A stretch of 30,481 bases of DNA from a virus, in IMG/VR virus record IMGVR_UViG_3300013132_000174, positions 1 through 30,481 of that record. The stretch is one strand, 5' to 3'. The notes below the pieces were generated by a model that was not told where the DNA came from, did no database searches, and saw only the letters and a list, made by a program, of their open reading frames with translations. Made by a program: the position numbers and the translations under genes. Below, one piece after another: positions 1-8,141 of this stretch (positions are counted from its first letter, which is position 1; each line of letters begins with the position of its first letter).

Positions 1-600
1 AGAATTTATTATGATTTATTACATCAAAATCAAATAACAATTTGTTCTGGACCCGCAGGAGTTGGTAAAAGTTACATTGCAATGAAAGCCGCAATTGATT
101 TATTAGCCGACCCAAACACTCCTTATGAAAAAATAATTATTGTAAGACCCGCGGTTGAAGCTGAAGAGAAATTAGGTTCATTACCAGGAAATGTTGAAGA
201 AAAATTAGACCCGTATATTTTTCCATCATACTATCTTTTAAATAAAATTATTGGAAAAGAAAATAGAGAAAAATTAAAAGATATTGAGGCTATTGAAGTA
301 TTTGCATTAGCGTACATGAGGGGTATGAACATAGATAATTCAATCTTAATTTTTGAGGAAGCTCAAAATTGTAGTCCTAAACAAATGAAACTTTTATTAA
401 CCAGAATAGGATTTAATAGTAAATTTTTCATTTCAGGAGACATTGAACAAACTGATAGATACAAAGATAAAACACATTCAGGTTTATGGGACGCTTTGGA
501 CAGGTTTAAAAACATAAATGATATTTCAACTTTTGAATTTAAAGATGTTGATGTTGTTAGAAATCCTTTAATTTCTAAAATTTTAAATAGATACGAATAA
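1..600 (+). CDS. phoH: PhoH-like ATPase, 5' end cut by the window
   Basis: The reading frame is open from base 1, so the N-terminus lies outside the window; an ATG at 82 is internal. The visible part starts with a Walker A loop (GPAGVGKS, visible residues 17-24). Further on come the PhoH Walker B region, here FEEAQN instead of the usual DEAQN, then QMK, a TRIG motif and a SGDIEQTD segment, all in the order of the PhoH family (single-domain P-loop ATPases linked to RNA metabolism and phosphate starvation). PhoH is a very common auxiliary gene in marine and T4-like phages; its exact role in infection is not settled. The stop overlaps the next start (TAATG), so the two are probably translationally coupled. 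Family call is firm; function in this phage is not. Confidence 0.9.
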   Translation, partial: RIYYDLLHQNQITICSGPAGVGKSYIAMKAAIDLLADPNTPYEKIIIVRPAVEAEEKLGSLPGNVEEKLDPYIFPSYYLLNKIIGKENREKLKDIEAIEVFALAYMRGMNIDNSILIFEEAQNCSPKQMKLLLTRIGFNSKFFISGDIEQTDRYKDKTHSGLWDALDRFKNINDISTFEFKDVDVVRNPLISKILNRYE

Positions 601-1190
601 TGAGAGTCGCAATAGATGTTGATGGTGTTTTAAGAGATACTTTTAGTAAAGTAGAACAAATTTATCAAAAATTTTTTATAGATGAATTGGAATTAGTTGA
701 TGAGGATTTTAAGTTTGAAATTACCAAACCTTTTGATACTCCAAACATACAAAATCATTTTAACTTTAAAAATGATGAAGAATATTATTCATTTATGTAT
801 GAAGAATTTGCTATGCAAATATTCGGTCATGCCCCATCAACAGAATTATCCACATTCCATGACCTAAATACCATTTATAGAAATTATAAAGATAGTGTTG
901 ATTTTGTGTTAATATCAAATCAAATTGGTAAAACAAAACCGGCAACATTATTTTTTATATCAAAGTTTGGATGTGAAATCGATAGAGTAATATTTTTTAA
1001 CAAACTTAATCAAAATAAAATTTGGGACGAGTTTGATGTTCTAATTACGGCAGACCCAGAACTTTTAGAACAAAATAATAATAAAACTTTAATTAAATAT
1101 GAAACCTCGTATAATTCAAATAGTAATTGTGAAAATACAATAACATCAATTAAAGAATTAGAAGTTAAATTAAAAGAGATATTAAAATAA
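600..1190 (+). CDS. HAD-like phosphatase / 5'-nucleotidase-type protein
   Basis: A protein of 196 residues opens with the HAD nucleophile motif DVDGVL (residues 6-11; Asp6 and Asp8 would be nucleophile and acid/base). A motif II-like FVLISNQ lies at 102-108, lysines follow at 111 and 113, and a motif IV-like DVLITADP at 146-153 carries late acidic residues. Order and spacing fit a small HAD hydrolase such as a 5'(3')-deoxyribonucleotidase or a polynucleotide-phosphatase-like enzyme, so dephosphorylation of nucleotides or nucleic-acid ends is plausible. It is coupled to phoH by a one-base overlap, and the next gene follows after one base. The substrate cannot be read from the sequence. Confidence 0.7.
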   Translation: MRVAIDVDGVLRDTFSKVEQIYQKFFIDELELVDEDFKFEITKPFDTPNIQNHFNFKNDEEYYSFMYEEFAMQIFGHAPSTELSTFHDLNTIYRNYKDSVDFVLISNQIGKTKPATLFFISKFGCEIDRVIFFNKLNQNKIWDEFDVLITADPELLEQNNNKTLIKYETSYNSNSNCENTITSIKELEVKLKEILK

Positions 1191-1191
1191 T

Positions 1192-1458
1192 ATGCAAACT
1201 ATCTTAGGTGAAAATTATTATATCGATTTGAAAAAAATTGATGAAATTGTAAACATTAAATCTTCAGGTGAGACTGAAGGAGACCAACACATAGCCATTG
1301 TAAAATATGAAATGGTTAAATTACTTACAGATGTGGTATTAACCGAATCTGATGACATCGATGAGAAAATGGGTTCAAAAGCCGGTTCAAACTTATCATT
1401 ACCATTTAAGTTAGCATGGAATACCCTTTTAATGCATAAAATAATAAATCATTTATAA
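1192..1458 (+). CDS. Small protein of unknown function (88 aa)
   Basis: The product is not recognised. It is a mixed alpha/beta, mildly acidic protein of 88 residues with no signal peptide, membrane span or cysteine. The middle is charged, and the end (residues about 71-88) looks like an amphipathic helix with Trp and Leu. It sits two bases after the HAD gene and six bases before the glycosyltransferase gene, within an unbroken plus-strand run, so it is very likely expressed. Reality of the gene is supported by packing and by the absence of any competing frame; function is open. Confidence 0.6.
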   Translation: MQTILGENYYIDLKKIDEIVNIKSSGETEGDQHIAIVKYEMVKLLTDVVLTESDDIDEKMGSKAGSNLSLPFKLAWNTLLMHKIINHL

Positions 1459-1464
1459 AAAATT

Positions 1465-2517
1465 ATGGAAAATCAAATTATTGAAAAAATAAAAAAATCT
1501 ATTCAAAACATAGAAGAAAAAGAAAACAAAATTTATTTCTTTGTTCAGGATACTAAAGGTAATGCAAAGGCATCTATTAGATATATCTATGAGATGGCTT
1601 GGACACTTAAAAAAGCCGATTATAACGTTATTATGTTATATGAAAAAAAGGAATATACCCCAATAACATCTTGGTTAACAGGTCCATATGATGAATTAAA
1701 ACATCAAGTTTTAGAAGGGACTAACTTGGAAGTTGCTCCTGAAGATATTTTAGTTATACCAGAAATTTTTGGTTTTATTATGGAACAAGTTAAAAACTTA
1801 CCATGTGGTAAAATTGTTTTGGCACAAGCTTATGACCATGTGTTAGAAACATTAGCACCTGGAGCTACTTGGTCTCAATATGGATTTTATAAATGTATTA
1901 CAACATCTGAGACACAAAAAGAACAGATTAGTAAATTCATGAGAAACATTTCTTTTGATATTATACAACCAACAATACACGAATCTTTTAAAAAACAAGA
2001 ATATCCTCCAAAACCAATTATTGGTGTTGTCTCAAGAGAACAAAGAGAGGGTTTGAACATTATCAAACAGTTTTACATCAAATACCCACAATATAGATTT
2101 TTTACATTTAAAGATTTAAGAGGTTTAAGTCAAGAAGACTTTTCTAAATCGTTACAAGATTGTTTTTTGTCAGTTTGGTTAGACTCAACGTCAGGATTTG
2201 GAACATTCCCAATTGAATCTATGAGTGTTGGAGTACCAGTTGTTGGTAGAATTCCAAATTTAACACCAGAATGGATGAATGAAAAAAATGGTGTATGGGT
2301 TGAAAACCCTAATCAAATTGTTGATGTAATTGCCGATATCGTACAAACTTGGTTAGAGGATAACGTATTACCTGAGTTATATTCTGAAGGTTTTGAAACC
2401 GCAAAAAAATATACAGACAAAGACAAATTTGAAGGTTTGACTATCAACACCTTTAGTGATTTTATAAATAAACGTAAAGAAGCTTTTGAAGCTCAAGTTA
2501 ATTCAGTTCAACAATAA
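1465..2517 (+). CDS. Glycosyltransferase, GT-B fold (GT1/GT4-like)
   Basis: A protein of 350 residues. The C-terminal half carries the donor-binding signature of GT4-type enzymes, SGFGTFPIESMSVGVPVVG at residues 243-261, with the E-x7-E type region that contacts the sugar nucleotide. Residues 22-60 form a Rossmann-like start (beta strand, then a helix-forming segment), which fits the N-terminal acceptor domain of a GT-B fold. It probably transfers a sugar from a nucleotide-sugar donor; the acceptor (modified DNA, virion protein or host surface) cannot be told. A GT-A type enzyme is encoded two bases downstream, so the two may act in sequence. No membrane segment is visible, so it should be cytoplasmic. 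Confidence 0.75.
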   Translation: MENQIIEKIKKSIQNIEEKENKIYFFVQDTKGNAKASIRYIYEMAWTLKKADYNVIMLYEKKEYTPITSWLTGPYDELKHQVLEGTNLEVAPEDILVIPEIFGFIMEQVKNLPCGKIVLAQAYDHVLETLAPGATWSQYGFYKCITTSETQKEQISKFMRNISFDIIQPTIHESFKKQEYPPKPIIGVVSREQREGLNIIKQFYIKYPQYRFFTFKDLRGLSQEDFSKSLQDCFLSVWLDSTSGFGTFPIESMSVGVPVVGRIPNLTPEWMNEKNGVWVENPNQIVDVIADIVQTWLEDNVLPELYSEGFETAKKYTDKDKFEGLTINTFSDFINKRKEAFEAQVNSVQQ

Positions 2518-2519
2518 TT

Positions 2520-3326
2520 ATGGAAAATATTTTTAACATTTCAGTTATATTACCTTTGAAATCTGCAGTAGTAAAAGATTTTGAAGATTTATTCGATAAA
2601 GCTATTAAATCAATAAAATTACAAAACATACAATGTAATGAATTGGTCATTGTTCATTCTAATGAAGAACAACTTGTAAATTATTTAAAATCTTTTGATT
2701 TTGAAAATCTAAACGTAAAATTAGTTGAGTTCACTGGTGAATCTAATTATCAAGACCAAATAAATTTTGGTGTAAGTAAATCTTCATCTGAATGGGTTTC
2801 TTTTTTTGAATTTGATGATGAGTACTCAAACATTTGGTTTGAAAACGTTAAAAAATATTCTGAAATCTATACCGATGTTGATGCATTTTTACCAATTGTT
2901 GTTGATGTTGATTCAAAAGGGGTTTTTGCTGGATTTACTAATGAAGCAACCTTTGCAGCAAATTTCACACAAGAAATGGGATTTCTAAATAATGAAACAT
3001 TATTGGACTATCAAAATTTCCAAACTGCAGGTATGGTATTGAAAAAATCTAAATTTGAAGAATTTGGTGGATTTAAACCATCAATGAAATTAACTTTTGT
3101 CTATGAATTTTTGTTACGTATGACATATAATTCTTTAAGAATTATGACAATTCCAAAATTAGGATACAAACATACAAGTATGAGAGAAGGTTCAATATTT
3201 TGGAATTACAAAAATGGTGATGATGTTATGAGTGAAAATGAGGTTAAGTTTTGGATTTCAACAGCTAAAAAAGAATATTTCTTTTCTGATGATAGAAACA
3301 TAAAGTATGAAGTACAAAATGCTTAA
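2520..3326 (+). CDS. Glycosyltransferase family 2-like (GT-A fold)
   Basis: A protein of 268 residues. It begins with the family 2 pattern: a first strand NISVILPLKS, a helix with regularly spaced Lys and Leu, then ELVIVHSN. The metal/sugar-binding acidic cluster is seen as WVSFFEFDDEYS near residues 91-102, where DDE stands for the usual DxD. The later segment TAGMVLKKSKFEEFGGFKPS resembles the acceptor-side GG-F motif of GT2 enzymes. It lies directly downstream of a GT-B enzyme and overlaps the sigma factor start by TAATG. The pair may build a short glycan on DNA, a tail fibre or a baseplate part; this is inference from location ahead of structural genes. Confidence 0.7.
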   Translation: MENIFNISVILPLKSAVVKDFEDLFDKAIKSIKLQNIQCNELVIVHSNEEQLVNYLKSFDFENLNVKLVEFTGESNYQDQINFGVSKSSSEWVSFFEFDDEYSNIWFENVKKYSEIYTDVDAFLPIVVDVDSKGVFAGFTNEATFAANFTQEMGFLNNETLLDYQNFQTAGMVLKKSKFEEFGGFKPSMKLTFVYEFLLRMTYNSLRIMTIPKLGYKHTSMREGSIFWNYKNGDDVMSENEVKFWISTAKKEYFFSDDRNIKYEVQNA

Positions 3327-4063
3327 TGTTTTCTTCAGAAACAATTTCTACTGAAGTAAAAAAACGAGGTAGAAAAGCAACAAACACAAATTATTTTGAT
3401 GTTGTCGAAGAGGAGGCTGTAAGGCAATACCTTTTAGCAACCACTTTTGAGGAAAAAAACGCGATTTATAATCAGTACCTACGAGGTCCTTTGGATAAGA
3501 TGATTTCATCAATCATTCGTAGGTACAAATTATATCGTAAAGATATGGACTTCAATGAAATCCATACAGATACTCACTCATTTTTGATGACTAAAGTCGA
3601 CAAATTTAAACCAGATAAGAATAAAAAAGCATATTCTTATTTTGGTACTATTTGTAAAAATTATCTAATGGGTCAAATAATAAAAGACCAAAAAGATACT
3701 AATAGAAAAATTTCTTACGAAGATATATCATCTAACTTGGAACAAAGACCTGATATGATATATTATTTAGAATATGAAAAAACTGAAGCTGATGATATTA
3801 TTCAAGGATTTATTACAGAATTAAAAAGATATGTCGATGAAGAACCACTAAGCGAAAACGAAAGAAAGTTAGGGATTGCGTTATTGGAGTTATTTGAAAA
3901 TTATAAAACAATATTTTTAGGTACAGATAACAATAAATTCAATAAAAATATTATCCTACTTTCAATTAGAGAAATGACTAATTTATCAACGAAAGAAATA
4001 CGTACATCAATGAAACGATTTAAAAAATTATATTATGTTGTATTACAAGGTATGTTAGAATAA
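3326..4063 (+). CDS. Late-transcription sigma factor, T4 gp55-like
   Basis: A protein of 245 residues, longer than T4 gp55 (about 185). The core has features of a reduced sigma-70 region 2: a basic stretch (IIRRYKLYRKDMDFNE, near 62-77), then a segment resembling the region 2 melting helix (KKAYSYFGTICKNYLMGQII, near 100-119) rich in aromatic and basic residues. A C-terminal helical domain (near 200-245) carries STKEIRTSMKRFKKLYY, which looks like a helix-turn-helix. In T4, gp55 directs RNA polymerase to late promoters with gp33 and the sliding clamp. Here it would be expected to drive the structural genes in this window. No separate gp33 gene is recognised nearby. The call is by motif resemblance. 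Confidence 0.7.
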   Translation: MFSSETISTEVKKRGRKATNTNYFDVVEEEAVRQYLLATTFEEKNAIYNQYLRGPLDKMISSIIRRYKLYRKDMDFNEIHTDTHSFLMTKVDKFKPDKNKKAYSYFGTICKNYLMGQIIKDQKDTNRKISYEDISSNLEQRPDMIYYLEYEKTEADDIIQGFITELKRYVDEEPLSENERKLGIALLELFENYKTIFLGTDNNKFNKNIILLSIREMTNLSTKEIRTSMKRFKKLYYVVLQGMLE

Positions 4064-4077
4064 AAACATCAAAATAA

Positions 4078-4085
4078 TATTTATA
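4078..4085 (+). promoter_or_regulatory. Candidate late promoter octamer TATTTATA
   Basis: TATTTATA lies three bases before the ATG at 4089 and is followed by G. The same octamer, or a one-base variant with the TATTTA core, precedes many other transcription-unit starts here. If it is a -10 element, the transcript would begin at or just inside the start codon. In AT-rich DNA chance matches are common, so this is tentative. Confidence 0.35.
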
Positions 4086-4088
4086 GTT

Positions 4089-4460
4089 ATGTCAAGACCA
4101 AAGAAAAAGGAAATAGGGTTAAATAAAGAGTCGATATTGTCGTTACTTCAAGAAATCTACAATGAACTTGTAGAACAGAGGTCTACGGCTATTAGAGTAC
4201 AGAATAAAATGTTAACAATGTTAAAAGACCCTGAAGACATGACAGTTATTGGTCCTGTGTTAGAAAAACAACAAAAAATAATAAATGATGTTGTTGAGAA
4301 AAAATTAACGTTAGCCAAATTACAATCTTCAATATGGGAAAAATCATCTCAATCAGATGAAAATCTCTCATTAGGTGATATAGATGATGATATGTTACAA
4401 TCACTAATTCAAAAAGATATTGAATCCATAGACTCTGATAAGCCATATAAACTTAAATAA
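4089..4460 (+). CDS. Small helical protein, possible small terminase subunit
   Basis: A 123-residue protein with a basic start (SRPKKKEIG), a long predicted helix pair over residues about 15-85 that contains a DPEDM turn near 56-60, and an acidic tail. This plan (central coiled-coil hairpin with a Pro turn, acidic tail) resembles T4 gp16-type small terminases, which recognise DNA and stimulate the large terminase. The similarity is in layout only; I see no diagnostic motif. Unlike T4, it does not sit next to the large terminase, which is about 15 kb away on the other strand. A structural or late-transcription accessory (gp33-like) role is an alternative. It is followed by the next gene after five bases. 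Confidence 0.4.
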   Translation: MSRPKKKEIGLNKESILSLLQEIYNELVEQRSTAIRVQNKMLTMLKDPEDMTVIGPVLEKQQKIINDVVEKKLTLAKLQSSIWEKSSQSDENLSLGDIDDDMLQSLIQKDIESIDSDKPYKLK

Positions 4461-4465
4461 ATTAT

Positions 4466-6424
4466 ATGCCGGCAGTAGATTTAGATAAACAATATAGTAG
4501 AGTTAATGAAAGAGTTCAATCACTAGAAACTTACAAACAAGTCCAAGACGGAACTGCCCAAATTGTATCTCAACAACAATCTTCGTTAGAACAAAATCAA
4601 GTTCAAACAGCATCTCCTTTAAATAATTTAAAGGAACAACAAAAACGTTATCAAAGACAAATTTCTTCACAACTTGATAAACTATTAGATTTAAATCAAT
4701 TATTACCTGATAATAGAGTTTCAGGTAAAACATCGAGCTCTACCGTTTCATTGGTTAAAAATGCATTCACAGAATCATTAAATAAAATTAAATCTAGATT
4801 ACCAGAACTAATTGTTGAAGAAATGATTAAACAATTAGGATGTTCTCAAGAACAATCGTATGAATCAGCAATAACAGGTGGTGGATTATTCATACCGGTC
4901 GAAAGTATTGATTTATTTGGTATGTTAAAAGAATCACCAACATCAACTATTGGTAAAATTTCATATGAGAAAAAAAATGTTGTAATAGATAAGTATCCGT
5001 TTTCTTTTAATAAAGAACTTTATAATAGAATACAAAATGAAGGGGTATCATACGACTCAGTCTATGGTCAAAATTATTTAGGATTATCAAATCAAAATTT
5101 ATTTGACATAGAATATGTAACACAAGATGGTTTAGGTAATCAAGGAAATTTTTTTAAAGTTAATTTAAAACCTAGAGCAAATACTGCGGTTATAAGTGAA
5201 TTTTTTACTGATTATTTTAAAACCATAGAAATAGTCGACACAAAAAATATTTTTTTACAAGTATTTCAATATATTTTAGGTTCAGTATCAATTGAAGTTG
5301 GTATGGGTGTCGGTCAATTAGAAGACCAAAAAAGATTCGAAAGAATTATGACTCGAATATTAGGGTTATGTTTTGATGATAGAGCTGAGATTGATGTTAG
5401 TGGAAATGCTAAAGTTGCTCCTTTAGATGGTGTTGATGATAGTTTTTTTGAATTAACTGATATTGATATTCGAGAAATTGAACGTGAAATATCAAACATT
5501 AAAATGGGTGTTGTTGAATTTCTAGAATGTACTACAGTAAAACTACCAATTGATAACTCAGCTTTATTAAATGTTTTAAATGGTCTATTAGAAATAAATG
5601 ATAACGATACTGCCGCATTATCCGCCCAACTTGAGTCAGCAACTGATAGTGTGTTAAAGAACAGGAATTGGCCTCAAATAGATAGTTTAAAATTAGCTAT
5701 AGATAAATCAATTATTCAAAAACTACCAATCGCTTTATATTCAGCGGTTTTGTCACCAAAAGTTTTATTACCATTCATGACAATGTTTAAAGCAATGGAA
5801 AGTATTGCTAATAATACTATATTATCAGCCGTTGACCAAGTATATGATTTGAAAACATTTATGCAGACATTTTCAAAATTTAATATTGAGGTTATGTCTA
5901 AAATAGGTGCTGAATTTGTTGCAATATTACGTAATATAATTGTTAGGGACATTAGAAAATTACTTCAAGCAATAACAAGAGATTTAAAAAAGAGTCAAGC
6001 AACTAAACAATACGCAATTATATCACAATTGATTGAAGCATCTATTTTAGTCACACAATTAGTTGATGATTATAGAAGGTGTAAAAGTGTGATTGATGAC
6101 ATTCTAAATATAATTGAATTTGCATTAAGAGGTACTAGAATAAACATACCTCCTTTCTTATTATCATTGTCCGCTTTAAGAACAGGGTTTAATTCCACAA
6201 GGGCAATGTTAGAAACAATTCAACAAATGCAAAAATACGGTATTCCAACAGGTCCAATGCCAGATGGAAGTCCAAATACATATATGATTGCAATAAAAGC
6301 ACAAATCGAAGGGATGGAATCCGAAAGAGATAAAAATTCTAGAGTAGCCGGTTTAACACCCCAACAAATTGTATTACCAATTGGTATTACCATACCGGTA
6401 CCATTTTCAGCAATACCATTATGA
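4466..6424 (+). CDS. Large probable virion/baseplate protein (652 aa), unknown family
   Basis: Not recognised. The first 80 residues are Gln-rich and helical (coiled-coil character). Residues about 170-260 look beta-rich, and residues about 380-560 form long helices with mixed hydrophobic and charged faces. The C-terminus is Pro-rich and hydrophobic (ending VPFSAIPL), as often seen in assembled virion parts. It is the largest gene in the left half and is coupled by an ATGA overlap to a small gene and then to the gp5-like hub gene, so a tail or baseplate role is the best inference. A tape-measure role is less likely, since it lacks the length and uniform helicity. No enzyme motif is visible. 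Confidence 0.55.
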   Translation: MPAVDLDKQYSRVNERVQSLETYKQVQDGTAQIVSQQQSSLEQNQVQTASPLNNLKEQQKRYQRQISSQLDKLLDLNQLLPDNRVSGKTSSSTVSLVKNAFTESLNKIKSRLPELIVEEMIKQLGCSQEQSYESAITGGGLFIPVESIDLFGMLKESPTSTIGKISYEKKNVVIDKYPFSFNKELYNRIQNEGVSYDSVYGQNYLGLSNQNLFDIEYVTQDGLGNQGNFFKVNLKPRANTAVISEFFTDYFKTIEIVDTKNIFLQVFQYILGSVSIEVGMGVGQLEDQKRFERIMTRILGLCFDDRAEIDVSGNAKVAPLDGVDDSFFELTDIDIREIEREISNIKMGVVEFLECTTVKLPIDNSALLNVLNGLLEINDNDTAALSAQLESATDSVLKNRNWPQIDSLKLAIDKSIIQKLPIALYSAVLSPKVLLPFMTMFKAMESIANNTILSAVDQVYDLKTFMQTFSKFNIEVMSKIGAEFVAILRNIIVRDIRKLLQAITRDLKKSQATKQYAIISQLIEASILVTQLVDDYRRCKSVIDDILNIIEFALRGTRINIPPFLLSLSALRTGFNSTRAMLETIQQMQKYGIPTGPMPDGSPNTYMIAIKAQIEGMESERDKNSRVAGLTPQQIVLPIGITIPVPFSAIPL

Positions 6425-6639
6425 TAAAGACTAACAAACTATCAATAGAAGAAGTTAATGAAATTATTTCTGATATTAAAAACAGAAGTAATAATGATTT
6501 AACTAATGTTATGGATTTTTTAACTGAAGATTTTGATGAAACTAAACAAATGGTTATAGACTTAACTATTCATTTAGATAATATAGAAAATCTATACAAT
6601 GTGATATTAAAAGAATATAAATCACGAAACAATGGATAA
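6421..6639 (+). CDS. Small acidic helical protein (72 aa)
   Basis: Unknown product of 72 residues, helical and acidic with heptad-like Ile/Leu spacing, suggesting a coiled coil. It starts inside the stop of the preceding structural gene (ATGA) and its last eight bases overlap the start of the hub gene, so it is coupled on both sides. Position suggests a small tail or baseplate assembly factor or chaperone, but nothing in the sequence proves this. Confidence 0.55.
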   Translation: MIKTNKLSIEEVNEIISDIKNRSNNDLTNVMDFLTEDFDETKQMVIDLTIHLDNIENLYNVILKEYKSRNNG

Positions 6640-8119
6640 ATCACAAAAGAAGATATTATTTCCTGCAAAAGTTGTTGATAACATGGACCCTATGATGTTG
6701 GGTCGTATTCGTGCTTATCCATTAGACCAAAATGATAGAGCCGTTTTAGAAGGTTACCAATATAATCCAGCAACAGATATGTGGGGACCCAAAGACCCAT
6801 TTGTTCAATCACCGCTAATACCTATGTATATCTCTCAAGTACCTGAGATTGGTGAAAGAGTAAATTTAATGTATCAAAACGGACTATACCCGTATCAAGA
6901 TGTTTACTATGTACAAGCTCCGTTCTCAAGCCCAATGAGTTTACAATATGAGAACATTCAAGCGGCTAACAAGTATACCTCTTTAGGTGATAGAGTAAAA
7001 TCATTATTATCCGTTAGAAATAAAGATGGTAGTTACAAAAATAATAAATCCTACGGTGTATTTCCTGAGCCAGGTGATAATGCTATCTTAGGTCGTGGTA
7101 CTTCAGATGTAATTGTTAAACCAAATGGTGTTTTAATACGTGCTGGTAAAACAAAAAGACTGGATACAAACAAACTACCTGTTGTTAATACAAACAGAGC
7201 CTTTATCGAACTTAATAGTTTTGACACTAAAACAATATCAGGTCCCAAACAAACTTATTTAAAAACTTTAACCGCAAATCAACAAGTTAAAAAATTAGTT
7301 GAATGGGATATTGAAAATTTAGAAAACAGTCAAAATGCTTTTACTGGTAGTATTCGTTTATATTCTTTAAAATCTGTAAATAAAACGTTCACAGATAACA
7401 TCAGCTATAGTTCAGATTTAGAGGATGTGAAATTTTTAGAATATTATGAAAATTTTATAGGTTTATCATACAATGATACAATCACTAAAATAAATAATTT
7501 CATTATAGGTGTTAATGATGGTCAAATACCAAATGGCCCAAGTATAACATCACAATTTCCATTTGTTTACAGGCCTGAAAAAAGTGTTAGAAATGTTTTA
7601 GATAGAATATCTACAGATGAAAATTCCTTAGAATTTTCAAACGCAACAAGGTTAAAAGATGGTGTCACATTAAATCCTGGATTAGGAAAAACATCTTATA
7701 AGTTTGCAATTGTTCGTTCAAAAGGTGAAGTTGGAAAACCTGTTAAGGTAGAACTCGAGGAAGTTTCCCCAAAAAATGTTGAAGAAACGTTTGGAACGGT
7801 TGGGTTCATGGGTGCCGACACTTTATATTTATTATCACATCTTTCAAATAAAAAAATTGATTTAGAAAATACCGTATACGGAATTTCACCATTAGATATA
7901 GAATCTAAAATCGCACCTTTTACATCATCAACAGTTAGAGGTGAAGAACTAATGGAATTACTTAATTTGATTGTACGATTTTTGGTTTCACATGTTCACC
8001 CATTACCAAGTACACCACCAGTTCCGGTTGGAAGTGATGGTACTCAAGCAAATCAAATACTTTTTGAGCTTCAAAATGCTGTAAATAAGATTCTTAATCC
8101 AAATATTCGAATCAATTGA
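6632..8119 (+). CDS. Baseplate hub/spike protein with gp5-like OB fold
   Basis: A 495-residue protein. Residues about 8-100 match the OB-fold domain of gp5/VgrG-type spike proteins: FPAKVVDNMDPMMLGRIRAY at the start, then PEIGERVNLMYQNG, the usual strand-loop pattern with a closing VYYVQAP. There is no lysozyme domain like that of T4 gp5. The C-terminal part has HVHPLPSTPPVPVGSDG (residues 454-470), which resembles the His- and Pro-rich stretch before a spike tip and might bind metal. The protein probably forms the centre of the baseplate and links the tube to the spike. Neighbours are other probable tail genes. Confidence 0.65.
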   Translation: MDKSQKKILFPAKVVDNMDPMMLGRIRAYPLDQNDRAVLEGYQYNPATDMWGPKDPFVQSPLIPMYISQVPEIGERVNLMYQNGLYPYQDVYYVQAPFSSPMSLQYENIQAANKYTSLGDRVKSLLSVRNKDGSYKNNKSYGVFPEPGDNAILGRGTSDVIVKPNGVLIRAGKTKRLDTNKLPVVNTNRAFIELNSFDTKTISGPKQTYLKTLTANQQVKKLVEWDIENLENSQNAFTGSIRLYSLKSVNKTFTDNISYSSDLEDVKFLEYYENFIGLSYNDTITKINNFIIGVNDGQIPNGPSITSQFPFVYRPEKSVRNVLDRISTDENSLEFSNATRLKDGVTLNPGLGKTSYKFAIVRSKGEVGKPVKVELEEVSPKNVEETFGTVGFMGADTLYLLSHLSNKKIDLENTVYGISPLDIESKIAPFTSSTVRGEELMELLNLIVRFLVSHVHPLPSTPPVPVGSDGTQANQILFELQNAVNKILNPNIRIN

Positions 8120-8127
8120 TATTTATA
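8120..8127 (+). promoter_or_regulatory. Candidate late promoter octamer TATTTATA
   Basis: TATTTATA lies 14 bases before the ATG at 8142 and overlaps the end of the preceding gene's trailer. Followed by TATAAAAG. It fits the set of octamers at unit starts in this window but could be chance in AT-rich DNA. Confidence 0.35.
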
Positions 8128-8141
8128 TATAAAAGTATTCA

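Noticed and set aside
4089-4460. Firm call of small terminase (gp16)
   Set aside because: Only the coiled-coil layout fits; no specific motif and not adjacent to the large terminase, so it is left as a possibility.
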